Origin: Alteromonas sp. KUL42
GTDB lineage: Bacteria; Pseudomonadota; Gammaproteobacteria; Enterobacterales; Alteromonadaceae
Reading direction: 5' to 3'
Assembly (NCBI RefSeq): GCF_006538325.1
Contig: NZ_BJKK01000005.1
Span: 1-64,000, forward strand
Length of the DNA stretch: 64,000 nucleotides
Each line of letters begins with the position of its first letter. The stretch's first letter is position 1. The translations under genes were made by a program, and so were the position numbers. Below are positions 29,632 to 41,693 of this stretch, piece by piece. The notes below the pieces were generated by a model. The model saw only the letters and a list, made by a program, of their open reading frames with translations. It was not told the DNA's origin and searched no databases.

Positions 29632-30884
29632 GTCGTCATCCTTTTGGAAGCCAAGAGAATAATACACAAATAAATACCGTAAAGTGCGACATCTTGAATA
29701 ACGAAAGCGACGAGAAAGTCCATTATTGTCCAATCACTTACAACAATTAATGTACTTGTAACACTGACGAAATACATAGCCTGCCAGCACACGCCAAGCT
29801 TCACGTTCCGTTCAAGAGTTAGGACCATAGACAGCGGTGAAACAATAAAACGTACAGCAATAGAAAAAATAAGAATTGAAGCATACTGACCTGCAACGCG
29901 CCAGGCCTCACCGAAAACTAAGCCAAAAACAAACTCCCCAAAAAAATAAATGACACCAACAAAGGGGATAGAAGCCAATAACAACCGGCGAAGAACCAAC
30001 AGGACAAAAGGGTAAACTTGACGGTGGTCTTCTGTTGATATCTTCTGCAATAGAACTTGTGCTAATGCCTGAGATACCAAAGCCAGTGGCCCACCGATAT
30101 AACGATAGGTGAAATTAAAAAAGCCAGCTGTAGCCACATCAAAAAAACGTGAAATAAGGAGAACTGGAAGTTGCATTGATGCACTATCTAACAAGGCCCC
30201 TGGTGTAGACCAAAGGGGGAAATTTCGATATCGCTTTGCTAGCGCAATACATCTAACCACAGAAGTCACATTCTTCTTACGACAAGACCTAATCAGATGC
30301 TTTAGCACCACTATTACTGCAACTATCTGGCCCAAAACATGGCCTAATATCAACCCTAATCCGTTAACTTGTAGTGGTGCTGCAACAAGGTTAATACTCA
30401 CGTTACCCGCACTTTGTGCGACTTTGGCTTTAGAGATAGCGGCATACCGTTTCAGCCTACTGTGCCAATAGTTGCAACTTTGAAATACGCCAACCAAAAA
30501 CACACTTACTGGAACAAAGTACAGCCAAGGTTTTATATCCTGATTATCTACAAAATCAGCGATATCTTGATCGAACAAAAGTACAAGAACCAGTGCAACC
30601 ATTGATATAAATGTAGCTACTGAGATAGACAAGGCGACTAAATGATTAACATCTTTATCTAGTTTTGGTTGAATTATAGCTAACTCATAACGCGCCGTTG
30701 CAACAACGGAAACAATAGAGACAATTGCAATAAAAATTCCATATAACCCAAACTCTTCCGGCGTGTAAATTCGGGTAAGAATGGGACCAATTGCGATGGG
30801 GATTGCTTGCGCAATCGTGGTACCCGTTATCAGTGTTAACACATTACGTACGAATTCACTTCGGGGTAGTAAGCGATTCAACAT
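29619..30884 (-). CDS. wzx: Oligosaccharide flippase Wzx (PST family)
   Basis: This encodes 421 residues with about 12 hydrophobic helices. The start N-V-L-T-L-I-T-G-T-T-I-A-Q-A-I-P-I-A followed by I-L-T-R-I-Y-T-P-E-E-F-G-L-Y is a classic PST-exporter signature. It moves undecaprenyl-PP-linked O-antigen units across the inner membrane. It sits between wbpE and asnB in the same operon and is intact, unlike the Wzx at 20509-21749. Distance to wbpE is 12 bp. Confidence 0.9.
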   Translation of the reverse strand: MLNRLLPRSEFVRNVLTLITGTTIAQAIPIAIGPILTRIYTPEEFGLYGIFIAIVSIVSVVATARYELAIIQPKLDKDVNHLVALSISVATFISMVALVLVLLFDQDIADFVDNQDIKPWLYFVPVSVFLVGVFQSCNYWHSRLKRYAAISKAKVAQSAGNVSINLVAAPLQVNGLGLILGHVLGQIVAVIVVLKHLIRSCRKKNVTSVVRCIALAKRYRNFPLWSTPGALLDSASMQLPVLLISRFFDVATAGFFNFTYRYIGGPLALVSQALAQVLLQKISTEDHRQVYPFVLLVLRRLLLASIPFVGVIYFFGEFVFGLVFGEAWRVAGQYASILIFSIAVRFIVSPLSMVLTLERNVKLGVCWQAMYFVSVTSTLIVVSDWTIMDFLVAFVIQDVALYGIYLCIILLASKRMTTCVE

Positions 30885-30896
30885 GGATGAAATACC

Positions 30897-32010
30897 TTAT
30901 CCATCACAAAGAAGAGTGTCGCAAATTAGATTTTGCTCTTCTGGGCTTAGATAAGGATGCATGGGTAAGCTAAACACTTGTTTAGACAATTTTGTGGCAA
31001 TAGGGAATGACTGTTTTGAGCTTACTTCATTCGCAAACGCCGTTTGCTGATGCATACAAGTTTTATAGTAAATCATACTTGGTATACCTGCATCCTTGAG
31101 CTTTTGAATATCCACATTACGCTCATTAGACACCAATGTGTACTGAGCCCAAGAGCTAAAGTAGCGTTCTGGCAGTTGCGGGACCTTATACTTTTTGCCC
31201 AAGGCTTGACTATAACGTGCTGCAATTCGGTTACGAGCATCTAGTTCATTTTCAAATACAGAGAGCTTTTCAAGTAAGATAGCTGCTTGAATGGTATCAA
31301 GGCGACTATTCATTCCAATTCGAACATTGTCGTATTTGTCAGTACCTTTACCATGAATAGCATATGAACGAATTAGCATGGCTAGTTCGTCACTATTCGT
31401 AAATAGAGCTCCGCCATCACCATAACAACCAAGAGGTTTGGCGGGAAAAAAGCTGGTAGTTGCTATATCACCAAAACAGCCTGCACGTTTGCCATTGATG
31501 TTTCCGCCAAAGCCCTGCGCAGCGTCTTCAATAACTTTCAATCCAAACTCATTCGATAACATTTCAATTGCAGGATAATCGGCAGGTAAACCAAACAAAT
31601 CTACTGCAATTATGGCCTTTGCCTTTAGCTTTTTTTCTAATAAGACTTGCTCTAGTTTTTTTACGCAAATCAGTAGTACAGATATTAAAACTAGTAGCAT
31701 CCACATCGACAAAAACAGGCGTAGCACCCAAAAAGGCTATCGCTTCTGCGGTCGCAAAAAAAGTAAACGTAGGGCAAAAAACCGCATCACCAGGCTTCAC
31801 ACCGATCGCCATAAGTGCCAATTGCAATGCATCAGTACCATTCGCGCAAGTAATAGCATACTTGGTGTTAACAAACCGAGCTAGTTGGAACTCAAGATCT
31901 TGTACTTCTGCACCCAAAATATAGTTGCCATCATCAAGTACACTTTGTATTCGAGCATCAATTTTTTTCTTGAGGTAGTCATATTGGCGTTTTAAATCAA
32001 TAAATTGCAA
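30897..32010 (-). pseudogene. wbpE: UDP-2-acetamido-3-keto-glucuronate aminotransferase WbpE, split by a frameshift
   Basis: The first frame (32010 to 31564) begins M-Q-F-I-D-L-K-R-Q-Y with D-D-G-N-Y-I-L-G-A-E-V and C-A-N-G-T-D-A-L-Q-L-A, all WbpE/WlbC hallmarks. The second frame (to 30897) carries V-I-E-D-A-A-Q-G-F-G-G and the PLP lysine in T-S-F-F-P-A-K-P-L-G-C-Y-G-D-G-G. Deleting one A from the A7 run (T7 on plus, 31656-31662) restores 370 residues through D-L-R-K-K-L-E-Q-V. WbpE aminates C3 of the 3-keto UDP-uronic acid made by WbpB. Downstream of wbpD by 1 bp. Because the pathway partners are intact, a sequence error is plausible. Confidence 0.85.
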
Positions 32011-32011
32011 C

Positions 32012-33546
<1,535 letters not shown>

Positions 33547-34824
33547 TTACAGCCTCAAGTCTGAATCATGAATACCAAACACGTGTTTGACGTCATATAC
33601 CACATGGTTTTCTTTTCCTAGGGCTCTTACTGCATCAATCCCCATTTTCTTTGTTTCACTATGATCGACGGCAAGAATTAAAGCATCATAAGTTCCCAAC
33701 TTGAGTTCTTTTATTAATTCGACTCCATATTCATGCTTAACTTCTTCTGGGTTTGCCCATGAATCATAAACATCTACAGACATGCTGTAATCTTTCAACT
33801 CCGTGACAATGTCAATGATTTTGGTATTTCTGACATCAGGACAGTCGCCTTTGAAGGTAAAACCCATAACAAGGACTCTTGCTTCATCTATGGTTATTTT
33901 TCTGCTAGCGAGAGCTTTGACTAGTTGAGTGACAACATACATTCCCATACCGTCATTAATACGTCGTCCCGCTAATATAACTTCTGGGTTATAACCAACC
34001 TCTTTTGCTTTGTAAGTTAAGTAATATGGGTCGACGCTAATACAGTGTCCACCAACTAGTCCAGGTTTAAATTTTAGGAAATTCCATTTCGTTCCTGCGG
34101 CATCGAGAACTTCTTCAGTATCGATATGCAATCGATTGAATATTTTTGCAAACTCATTAATAACAGCAATGTTCAAATCTCTTTGTGTATTTTCAATTAC
34201 CTTTGCAGCTTCTGCTACTTTTATTGAAGAGGCCTTGTGTGTTCCCGCAGTTATGATTACCTGGTATAACTCATCCACAAAAGTAGCGGTTTCCTCATTA
34301 GAACCTGATGTAATTTTCGTAATAGTCGTTAATGTATTAACTTTATCCCCTGGGTTTATTCGCTCAGGAGAGTATCCCACAAAAAAATCTGTATTAAATT
34401 TAAAACCACTAATATTCTCAATGATAGGTATACATACTTCTTCTGTGGCTCCTGGAAAAACAGTAGATTCGTAAATGACTACATCATTCTTTTTAAGAAT
34501 TTTTCCTACAGCCTCAGATGCTTTTTTCAAAGATGTAAGATCTGGCGCATTATTCTCATCAATTGGCGTTGGAACAGTAATAATGAAAACGTTCGCACTA
34601 GCTATATCAGATAGTTCACAGCTGTATGTAAGTTTGTCGAGGGATTTCAAAGTTGCCGGCTCAACTTCTAGTGTGGAATCAATTCCATTATTAAGTTCTT
34701 GAATTCTCTCTTCACTAATATCAAACCCTATAGTCCGAAAATACTTTCCAAACTCTACAGCAAGTGGTAACCCTACATAACCTAGCCCAACAACAGCCAA
34801 TGTGGATTGAGATAAATCTTTCAT
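33547..34824 (-). CDS. tviB: UDP-HexNAc 6-dehydrogenase (TviB/WbpO type)
   Basis: This encodes 425 residues. The NAD site is [12 protein letters not shown], followed by S-T-L-E-V-E-P; the catalytic Cys261 lies in [12 protein letters not shown]. The pattern E-F-G-K-Y...G-F-D-I-S and [15 protein letters not shown] is typical of TviB/WbpO enzymes rather than the WbpA type normally found with wbpBDE. TviB oxidises UDP-GlcNAc and WbpO UDP-GalNAc to the uronic acid. The ATG at 34824 has AGGA upstream; a GTG at 34860 is possible. It feeds WbpB in the same operon. Confidence 0.88.
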   Translation of the reverse strand: MKDLSQSTLAVVGLGYVGLPLAVEFGKYFRTIGFDISEERIQELNNGIDSTLEVEPATLKSLDKLTYSCELSDIASANVFIITVPTPIDENNAPDLTSLKKASEAVGKILKKNDVVIYESTVFPGATEEVCIPIIENISGFKFNTDFFVGYSPERINPGDKVNTLTTITKITSGSNEETATFVDELYQVIITAGTHKASSIKVAEAAKVIENTQRDLNIAVINEFAKIFNRLHIDTEEVLDAAGTKWNFLKFKPGLVGGHCISVDPYYLTYKAKEVGYNPEVILAGRRINDGMGMYVVTQLVKALASRKITIDEARVLVMGFTFKGDCPDVRNTKIIDIVTELKDYSMSVDVYDSWANPEEVKHEYGVELIKELKLGTYDALILAVDHSETKKMGIDAVRALGKENHVVYDVKHVFGIHDSDLRL

Positions 34825-34860
34825 ACTTGGTTTATCCTGAATACCCTTACGTATAACCAC

Positions 34861-35321
34861 TACCAGATGCCTTTAGTATCTAAGTAATTCCGCCTTCTGG
34901 CTTTGTACTAGCAAAGTCATTGTGAACCACCAGCAGCACATAAATGCCCCTCGCGCATTCCCACTTCAATTTTTTACTATTTCTAGTCCATTCACCGAAG
35001 AAGAGCTTGCTGTAATATTGGGTTCAAAGGCATATTTTCTCTCTTATCTAAATATCATTATAAACCGCAAACAGATCGCAATTCATTAACCTTCTTTTCA
35101 ATGATTAAATTCGTTCAAGCTCGGGAAGAATTATAGGGAGTGTGTGAGTATTACTCGTTGTTGGTTTCTTGTCGCTGGTAGCCTTTCGCTTAGTCGGTGA
35201 AATACCATCTACAATTAACGTAGTGAGATATATGGATAGACTATATTCTTTTCAGATAACTCTATAACTGACTAAGTTATCTTTGTTTGTTCATACACGA
35301 AACACTCTCAAGAAACCAGTC
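34861..35321. other. Intergenic region between wzz and the uronic acid operon
   Basis: This 461-bp stretch has no credible ORF. It contains an inverted repeat AGATAACT...AGTTATCT (35254-35261 and 35275-35282), which is followed by T-rich sequence only in plus-strand reading. It probably carries the promoter for the tviB-wbpBDE genes and the end of the wzz transcript; no clear -35/-10 pair was found. Confidence 0.5.
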
Positions 35322-36617
35322 TTAACTAGGAAGTAACTTTCTCCTTTCTAACGCGGCCATAAGTAAACAAATAATAGCTCCAATAAAACACCCAGCGAGC
35401 GTACCAATCACTACAATAACCACATTATCGGGCGCATATGCCTCACCGCTTTGTATGGCTGATTTAGCAATAGTTATCGGCATTGTTCCAGCCTTGAACT
35501 TCAGCTGTACACGTTTTAGCTCTCGAAGTTTTGATTTGATTTCAGTTAATTCTTCAATATGATTATCGTCTGAAACCCTACTCTTAAGACTTTCTAGTAA
35601 CTTATCGTCTTTAATGCGTTGAATTTCGGATTCAATCTCATTTAGCGCTTCAACATAAAACTCTTGGTTTTTACGACTTTCTAAAGCTTCGATCAACGAA
35701 TTAAGGTAAGTTGTCCCCATAAGAAAAAGAGGAAGTGAAAAGTTTTCTGAAATATTAACATTTGTTAGAGGAATATCCCTTTCGGTATTACCAAAGTCAC
35801 TTATTGAAGTAGGTAGTTTTATGTTTAGCTTTTGGGCAATTTGTAGTGCTTCTTTTGCCTCTAAAATTTGAGTTACATTATTTTTCTTACTTTTTTCCAA
35901 AACCAAATCATATCTTTGGTGTAGTTGAGATAACTTTAGAGAATTTGCTTCTTCCAATAATGCAATCTGACGCTGGCGTTCTAGTTGAGCAGCTTCACGT
36001 AAGGCAATCATTCGCTCATTTAGCTCTTCTACTTTTATTGCTCTAATCGCATTAGATTGCGTTGATATCTCTGATAGCAACCCATCTGCTGTGAACTTTA
36101 CATACTCATTCAAGATATTCACTAAAAGTGCTTCATCAGTGTGGGTAAACTGAATACTCACTTTTGTTGGGAATTGAAGATCTGGAGGGTTTGTAGACTT
36201 CTGCTCTAAAACATTGAAAAAGAGGCCACTGACGCTTTTAGAAATTAAAATGCTTTCAGATTCCGTCGCTTCTGGGTAAAGCTGCTGTAATAAGTTATTT
36301 TCTTTAAGGAAGCTAGTAAAGTTATCGACAGCTTTTAACTTGTTAAAGAATCGGAGAAATACATCTTCCTTGTCAAATTCTATGAGTGAATGGTTTGTTA
36401 ACTCAAGTACATCTGCGTCAGTAGGTAACGAAAACTCTACAGAACTCGAATATTCTTTGGGTAAGATTAAAGATAAAATAATAGACAATAAAGCCCCTAT
36501 GAAGGTCACGAATACTAACGTTTTCCACCGACCTTTTATGTCAAATATCAGGTCTACTAGGTCAACTTCATCTGAGTTGAGTTCTACTCCATTTTTTTTA
36601 ATTTCTTGTTGAATCAT
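35322..36617 (-). CDS. wzz: Wzz-type polysaccharide chain-length determinant
   Basis: This encodes 431 residues. It has an N-terminal membrane helix (about residues 33-55) after a cytoplasmic lead with D-L-V-D-L-I-F-D-I, a long periplasmic part with coiled coil (E-L-N-E-R-M-I-A-L-R-E-A-A-Q through L-E-E-A), and a second helix near the C-terminus preceded by Y-A-P-D-N. This is the PCP1 layout that controls Wzy product length. I use ATG 36617, which has GAGAAG eight bases upstream, rather than the GTG at 36632. It lies 167 bp after manC, so it may have its own promoter. Confidence 0.85.
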   Translation of the reverse strand: MIQQEIKKNGVELNSDEVDLVDLIFDIKGRWKTLVFVTFIGALLSIILSLILPKEYSSSVEFSLPTDADVLELTNHSLIEFDKEDVFLRFFNKLKAVDNFTSFLKENNLLQQLYPEATESESILISKSVSGLFFNVLEQKSTNPPDLQFPTKVSIQFTHTDEALLVNILNEYVKFTADGLLSEISTQSNAIRAIKVEELNERMIALREAAQLERQRQIALLEEANSLKLSQLHQRYDLVLEKSKKNNVTQILEAKEALQIAQKLNIKLPTSISDFGNTERDIPLTNVNISENFSLPLFLMGTTYLNSLIEALESRKNQEFYVEALNEIESEIQRIKDDKLLESLKSRVSDDNHIEELTEIKSKLRELKRVQLKFKAGTMPITIAKSAIQSGEAYAPDNVVIVVIGTLAGCFIGAIICLLMAALERRKLLPS

Positions 36618-36784
36618 TTTTTTGCTTCTCACTCATTATAATGGCAGTGAATCTAAGACAAAACCTGCCATAAATAATAAGGGTCCCCAAAATATAAAAG
36701 GGGGCAGATATAGCATAAAGTCTCGTAGTATGTTGAGAGCATCAATTTCATATTGAAGATACTAGTAACAAATTCTGCTCTTAA

Positions 36785-38197
36785 CTATGTCTGTGAAGGG
36801 GCGCGACCATACCTATCGGAGAAGCGCACTATATCATCTTCCCCTAAATAGCTTCCAGACTGGACTTCAATAAGTTCAAGCGGTATTTTCCCTGGGTTTT
36901 CCAAAGCATGTATGGCACCAATAGGGATATACACAGACTCATTTTCTGTAACTAACTTTGTATTATCATTGATAGTGACATTGGCACTACCTGACACTAC
37001 AATCCAGTGCTCAGCTCTATGATGGTGCATTTGAACAGACAGCTTTTCACCTGGCTTGACACAAATACGCTTAACCTGAAATCTTGAGCCATTGTCAATG
37101 GAGTCATAACTACCCCAAGGGCGGAAAACTTCACGGTGAAATTCAAACTCTGGACGTTTTTCCGATTTCAATCGGTTTACAACATTTTTAATACTTTGTG
37201 CATCATCTTTATGCGCCACCATTACAGCGTCTTTTGTCTCTATCACAATGACGTCGTTCAACCCAATCACTGATACAAGACGCTGCTCAGCATTAATATA
37301 ACTGTTGTTTGTATTCTCTAATATTGTGTCACCAACACAAACATTTCCATTATCGTCCTTTTCTGCAGTTTCCCAAAGTGAAGTCCAACTACCAACGTCA
37401 CTCCACCCAGCCTCAAGAGGAACCATGGCAGCACTGGAGGTGAATTCCATCACTGCGTAATCTATTGAATCATCAGGGCAGGTAGTAAATATATTTCTAT
37501 CTACTCTGATAAAGTCCAGATCTGGTGTTTCTGTGTCAATTGCTTGTTCGCATACTTCGAATATTTCAGGGCTATGTTTTTTAAGCTCTTCAAGATAACG
37601 ACTAGCCCTGAACATAAACATGCCGCTATTCCAATAATACTTACCTGATTCTACATAAGATTTGGCCGTCACGGCATCGGGCTTTTCAACAAATTCATCA
37701 ACGATAAAACCCACATCTAGCGCATTCCCAGATTTTATGTAGCCATATCCCGTATGAGGTGCATCAGGGACAATGCCGAAAGTAACCAAATTACCTTGAT
37801 TTGCAAGTACTTCAGCCTTCTTGATTGCGGTATGAAACGCCGCTTGATCTTTAATAAGATGATCTGCTGCGAGTACCAGTAGTAATGGATCCTCTTCATT
37901 TTTAGTAGCATGAAGCGCAGCCAAAGCAATTGCAGGGGCAGTGTTGCGACCAATCGGTTCAAGCAAAATGCCACTGTGAGAAATGCCTTTTTGGCGCAAC
38001 TGTTCAGCTACCAGAAATCGATGATCCTCGTTACAAATAAAAATAGGGTCCTGTGCTCTAATCCCATCTAACCGCATCACGGTATCTTGTAACATAGTAT
38101 TTTGTGAGGTTAAGGACAAAAACTGCTTTGGAAGGGCGGCGCGTGATTTAGGCCAAAGTCGACTGCCAGAGCCTCCAGCTAACACAACTGGTTTCAT
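36785..38197 (-). CDS. manC: Mannose-1-phosphate guanylyltransferase/mannose-6-phosphate isomerase ManC
   Basis: This encodes 470 residues, the standard type II bifunctional length. The pyrophosphorylase signature is [16 protein letters not shown] (residues 4-19), with F-V-E-K-P near 170. The C-terminal isomerase has R-P-W-G-S-Y-D and [18 protein letters not shown], the metal-binding cupin. It makes GDP-mannose from fructose-6-phosphate together with a phosphomannomutase, which is not in the window. AAAGGA eight bases before the ATG supports the start. GDP-mannose then feeds fucose synthesis (see fcl). Confidence 0.95.
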   Translation of the reverse strand: MKPVVLAGGSGSRLWPKSRAALPKQFLSLTSQNTMLQDTVMRLDGIRAQDPIFICNEDHRFLVAEQLRQKGISHSGILLEPIGRNTAPAIALAALHATKNEEDPLLLVLAADHLIKDQAAFHTAIKKAEVLANQGNLVTFGIVPDAPHTGYGYIKSGNALDVGFIVDEFVEKPDAVTAKSYVESGKYYWNSGMFMFRASRYLEELKKHSPEIFEVCEQAIDTETPDLDFIRVDRNIFTTCPDDSIDYAVMEFTSSAAMVPLEAGWSDVGSWTSLWETAEKDDNGNVCVGDTILENTNNSYINAEQRLVSVIGLNDVIVIETKDAVMVAHKDDAQSIKNVVNRLKSEKRPEFEFHREVFRPWGSYDSIDNGSRFQVKRICVKPGEKLSVQMHHHRAEHWIVVSGSANVTINDNTKLVTENESVYIPIGAIHALENPGKIPLELIEVQSGSYLGEDDIVRFSDRYGRAPSQT

Positions 38198-38354
38198 AGA
38201 ATATTCCTTTGTAAAATGAGGGCAGAGTGCGTCCTAACGAACAATAAAATACTGAGTATACAAACTAACAGCACTGTTTTAAACGAACAAAAATAAATAA
38301 AGCAGTTTACAAAACTACTCATTATGCAAAAGCTGCGAAAATATAAGTGAAGGT

Positions 38355-39314
38355 TTATTTTGACACTGAACATTCATTGTTCAAGTACCATTTATACGTT
38401 GCCATTAACCCTTCTTCAAGATTGTGTTTAAATGACCAACCTAGCGCCGTGATTTGCGAGGTATCCATTAATTTTCTCAGCGTGCCATCTGGCTTTGAGC
38501 GATCCCAAACTATATCTCCTTGAAAGTTAGTTACTTTAGCTAGCGTTAGCACCAACTCTTCAATGCTATAATCTCTACCTGACCCCACGTTTATATGACT
38601 CATCATCGGTTGTGTTAGTGAATCATACAAATTACTATCGGCTTCTAACACATTAATGCACGCTAGTGCCAAATCATCTACGTGCAAGAAATCACGTCGT
38701 GCCTTGCCACTACCCCACACGATTACTTCATTATCACCTCGTTGTGCAGCTTCATGAAATCTGCGCAGAAGACCGGGGATTACGTGAGAGTTCTTGGGAT
38801 GGAAATTATCGTTTGGTCCGTAAAGATTAGTCGGCATTACTGATCGATAATCACGTGAATATTGACGGTTGTAACTTTCACACAGCTTAATTCCAGCAAT
38901 TTTCGCAACTGCGTATGGTTCATTGGTTTTTTCGAGCTGCCCAGTCAAAAGCGCACTTTCAACGATTGGTTGCTCAGCAAATTTTGGATAAATGCAACTA
39001 GACCCCAAAAAGAGTAATTTTTGTACGTCGTGTTTATGCGCCTCATGTATGATATTCGATTGAATCATTAAATTTTGATAGATGAATTCAGCAGGATATG
39101 TATCATTTGCATAAATACCCCCGACCTTACCAGCAGCTAAATATACCTCGTCAATTTGGTTATGAGAAAAAAAGGCTCTGACTTCCTGTTGCTGTGTTAA
39201 ATCCAGTTCACTTCTACTTCGAGTAATAATATGTGTTCTTGGTCGTTTTGAAAGCTCTCTTACTAATGCAGAGCCAACCATTCCTTGGTGTCCAGCTATA
39301 AATATCGTTTTCAT
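38355..39314 (-). CDS. fcl: GDP-L-fucose synthase
   Basis: This encodes 319 residues of the extended SDR family. Visible motifs are [12 protein letters not shown] (6-17), A-A-G-K-V-G-G-I (60-67), G-S-S-C-I-Y-P (104-110) and the catalytic Y134-A-V-A-K138. The enzyme epimerises and reduces GDP-4-keto-6-deoxymannose to GDP-fucose. Its usual partner gmd is absent here, so the substrate must come from a gene elsewhere. ATG 39314 is preferred to GTG 39323. It is the first minus-strand gene after the divergent region. Confidence 0.93.
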   Translation of the reverse strand: MKTIFIAGHQGMVGSALVRELSKRPRTHIITRSRSELDLTQQQEVRAFFSHNQIDEVYLAAGKVGGIYANDTYPAEFIYQNLMIQSNIIHEAHKHDVQKLLFLGSSCIYPKFAEQPIVESALLTGQLEKTNEPYAVAKIAGIKLCESYNRQYSRDYRSVMPTNLYGPNDNFHPKNSHVIPGLLRRFHEAAQRGDNEVIVWGSGKARRDFLHVDDLALACINVLEADSNLYDSLTQPMMSHINVGSGRDYSIEELVLTLAKVTNFQGDIVWDRSKPDGTLRKLMDTSQITALGWSFKHNLEEGLMATYKWYLNNECSVSK

Positions 39315-39644
39315 TCTATTCACTCAATACGTAACTTGAACTACTCTTGCATATTAACTTCAGCTAAATATGCTTTTCAAAGAAAAACGTAATGCTTTGC
39401 TATGCAACTATTTCCACTCTAGCATACATTTATACACATGTAATTTGAGTGCGTGTACCTGCCTTTATTTCTACTTTGTTTTCAGGCAATTCGAAGCTGA
39501 CAACTCACTCTTCGCTTTTTTATATTAACCTCCAAACCAATAATGCTAACCTAAGCGTCGCTTCCCTATGTCGCACCGTAGAAAATATTACAATATTCAA
39601 ACTTCAATCAACGAAATGAAGTAAATATCGGTGATAAACGAAGC

Positions 39645-39670
39645 ACTAGAGCGTGCTTATGATTATTTAT
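39645..39670 (+). repeat. Left arm of a 26-bp inverted repeat pair
   Basis: It begins ACTAGAGCGTG and matches the reverse complement of 39767-39792 at 22 of 26 positions, including the first 11 without mismatch. The pair lies in the divergent operon region; the 96-bp spacer is A/T-rich. It could be two binding sites, MITE ends or recombination sites. Confidence 0.65.
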
Positions 39671-39766
39671 TTTTTAGCCGCGCACTCATAAATACACTTA
39701 ATTGTGGTATATCAAACCGCAGTACATTTGCGATTTTCTGACTCAAAAAAACCGCACACACAATTT

Positions 39767-39792
39767 ATGAATAAAGATAAACACGCTCTAGT
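39767..39792 (-). repeat. Right arm of a 26-bp inverted repeat pair
   Basis: The reverse complement begins ACTAGAGCGTG and pairs with 39645-39670 at 22 of 26 positions. The right arm lies about 146 bp upstream of the wbpG start, close enough to influence its promoter. Confidence 0.65.
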
Positions 39793-39937
39793 TAACATCA
39801 GATTAAGATGTCTTCAATTATTATGGTAGTCTGTCGCTGCCATGTTATTATCAATGGTTTCGTAGATAGGTGTACAGGAGTGCACACCCAAAATACAAAG
39901 AATATGTCAAAGCTTAGCGCTAGTAATGGATAAATTA

Positions 39938-41071
39938 ATGGAAAATTTTCAGATTTGTACGCGTTGTGTGATGGACACAACAGATTCTAAAATCGTGTTT
40001 GATGAAAACGGCGTGTGTGATCACTGTAATGACTTTGAGCAAAATGTTAAGCCAAACTGGTTTACTGATGAACGTGGCGATATCGAGCTAAAAAAAACAA
40101 TATCCAAAATTAAAGAAGATGGCAAAAATCGTGATTTCGATTGCATCATTGGAATGAGTGGTGGAGCTGACAGTTCTTATTTACTTCATGTCGCTGTAAA
40201 AGAATACGGTTTGCGTCCTTTGGTCTTTCATGTTGATGGCGGGTGGAACTCACAAATAGCCGTTAACAACATAAATGTTATGATCGAAAAATTAGGGCTT
40301 GATCTTTATACCGAAGTGATAAATTGGGAAGAGATGAAGGATTTCCAGCTTGCGTATTTTAAAGCTGGTGTTTCGAATATTGACGTTCCACAAGACCATG
40401 CGTTCGTTGCAACCCTGTATAACTTCGCTGCGAAATACAAAATCAAATATATCTTAAACGGAGGGAATATTTCTACTGAATGTGTGCGAAACCCTCTAGA
40501 GTGGATATATTACGGCACAGATATGGCTCAAATACGCGATATACGCAAGCGCTTTGGGACCAACCCAATGAAAACATATCCTTTTAGTAGTGTTTTAAGG
40601 CACAAACTCTATTTAAGATATATTCAAAGGGTTCAGGTGGTAAAACCGCTGAATTATTTTCCTTATATAAAAGAAGAGGCTATGCAAGTTCTGGCTGACG
40701 AGTACGGCTGGATACCCTATCCGCAAAAGCACTTCGAGAGTCGCTTCACTAAGTTTTATGAAGGATACTGGTTACCAAAAAAATTTGGTTTTGATACCCG
40801 AAAAGTACAATATTCTAGCCTCATATTGACCGGCCAGATGACGCGTGAAGAGGCGTTAGAAAAATTGCAAGCACCTGCAATTTCTGACGAGGATGCCAAA
40901 CATGATTTTGAGTACATTGCGACTAAGTTAGGCATTAGCGTTGAAGAATTGCAAATGTATTTTGATCAACCAAATAAGTCATATAAGGATTACAAAAACC
41001 AGCAATCTTTATTCGACCTCGGTGCCAAAGTATTGAAAGCTATCGGAGTAGAGAGATCAATTAAGCGATGA
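39938..41071 (+). CDS. wbpG: N-acetyl sugar amidotransferase WbpG
   Basis: This encodes 377 residues. Two Cys pairs, C-T-R-C (7-10) and C-D-H-C (27-30), form the N-terminal zinc site, and the ATP pyrophosphatase loop is S-G-G-A-D-S-S (74-80). In P. aeruginosa WbpG works with HisH2 and HisF2: ammonia made by HisH is channelled through HisF and used to convert the C3 acetamido group of a 2,3-diacetamido-uronic acid to acetamidino. ATG 39938 is preferred because GGA sits seven bases upstream and homologs start near the C-T-R-C; ATG 39926 is possible. It overlaps hisH by 4 bp (ATGA). Confidence 0.9.
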   Translation: MENFQICTRCVMDTTDSKIVFDENGVCDHCNDFEQNVKPNWFTDERGDIELKKTISKIKEDGKNRDFDCIIGMSGGADSSYLLHVAVKEYGLRPLVFHVDGGWNSQIAVNNINVMIEKLGLDLYTEVINWEEMKDFQLAYFKAGVSNIDVPQDHAFVATLYNFAAKYKIKYILNGGNISTECVRNPLEWIYYGTDMAQIRDIRKRFGTNPMKTYPFSSVLRHKLYLRYIQRVQVVKPLNYFPYIKEEAMQVLADEYGWIPYPQKHFESRFTKFYEGYWLPKKFGFDTRKVQYSSLILTGQMTREEALEKLQAPAISDEDAKHDFEYIATKLGISVEELQMYFDQPNKSYKDYKNQQSLFDLGAKVLKAIGVERSIKR

Positions 41072-41688
41072 TTACTATAGTGGACTATGGCCTCGGAAAT
41101 ATTAAGGCATTCGCTAACGTATACAAAAGGCTAAATATACCAGCCTGTTATGCTTCTACAGCCGAACAATTACAGCAAGCCAGTAAACTAATACTTCCTG
41201 GAGTAGGTGCTTTTGATCACGCTATGCACAAACTCAATAATTCAGGCTTGCGTGATACGTTAGACGATTTAGTTTTGAGAAAAAAAATCCCTGTGATCGG
41301 AATCTGCGTTGGTATGCAAATGATGGCCAAGAGCAGTGAAGAGGGAAAGAGTGACGGACTTGGCTGGATTAACGGAACCGTTAAGAAATTCCATTTTGCA
41401 AATGAAGGGGAAGCAAAAAAGTACCCGCTTCCCCATATGGGATGGAATAACATAACGCAACTTAAGTCATCCTCATTAATAGCCAATTTAGATGACCATA
41501 AAAGGTTTTATTTCTTACACTCCTACTATTTTGAGTGTGTTAATTCAGCCGATGTTATCGCCTCTGCAAATTACGGCTTTGATTACGCTTGTGTTGTTAA
41601 TCATGAAAACGTTTATGGTATTCAATGCCACCCAGAAAAGAGCCATCACAATGGCGTGGCTTTGTTAAAAAACTTTGCGGAGCTGTAA
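41068..41688 (+). CDS. hisH: HisH-type glutaminase for sugar amidination
   Basis: This encodes 206 residues, a class I glutamine amidotransferase. The nucleophile is C80 in I-G-I-C-V-G-M-Q, and the triad is completed by H188 and E190 in [15 protein letters not shown] is the HisH signature. It is not part of a histidine operon: it lies between wbpG and a HisF-like gene, so it most likely supplies ammonia for the acetamidino sugar rather than for imidazole synthesis. The start overlaps the wbpG stop. Confidence 0.93.
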   Translation: MITIVDYGLGNIKAFANVYKRLNIPACYASTAEQLQQASKLILPGVGAFDHAMHKLNNSGLRDTLDDLVLRKKIPVIGICVGMQMMAKSSEEGKSDGLGWINGTVKKFHFANEGEAKKYPLPHMGWNNITQLKSSSLIANLDDHKRFYFLHSYYFECVNSADVIASANYGFDYACVVNHENVYGIQCHPEKSHHNGVALLKNFAEL

Positions 41689-41693
41689 CTTTT

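Larger units (their letters stand above)
39315..39937. other. Divergent intergenic region between the two main glycan operons
   Basis: This is 623 bp without a credible gene, separating fcl (minus) from wbpG (plus). It must contain the promoters for both operons. The only clear structure is a pair of 26-bp inverted repeats with a 96-bp spacer (listed separately). No ops/JUMPstart core (GGCGGTAG) was seen on either strand. Confidence 0.6.

Noticed and set aside
35254..35282. Rho-independent terminator of wzz
   Set aside because: The hairpin's T-rich tail is on the plus strand, while wzz is on the minus strand; no plus gene ends there.
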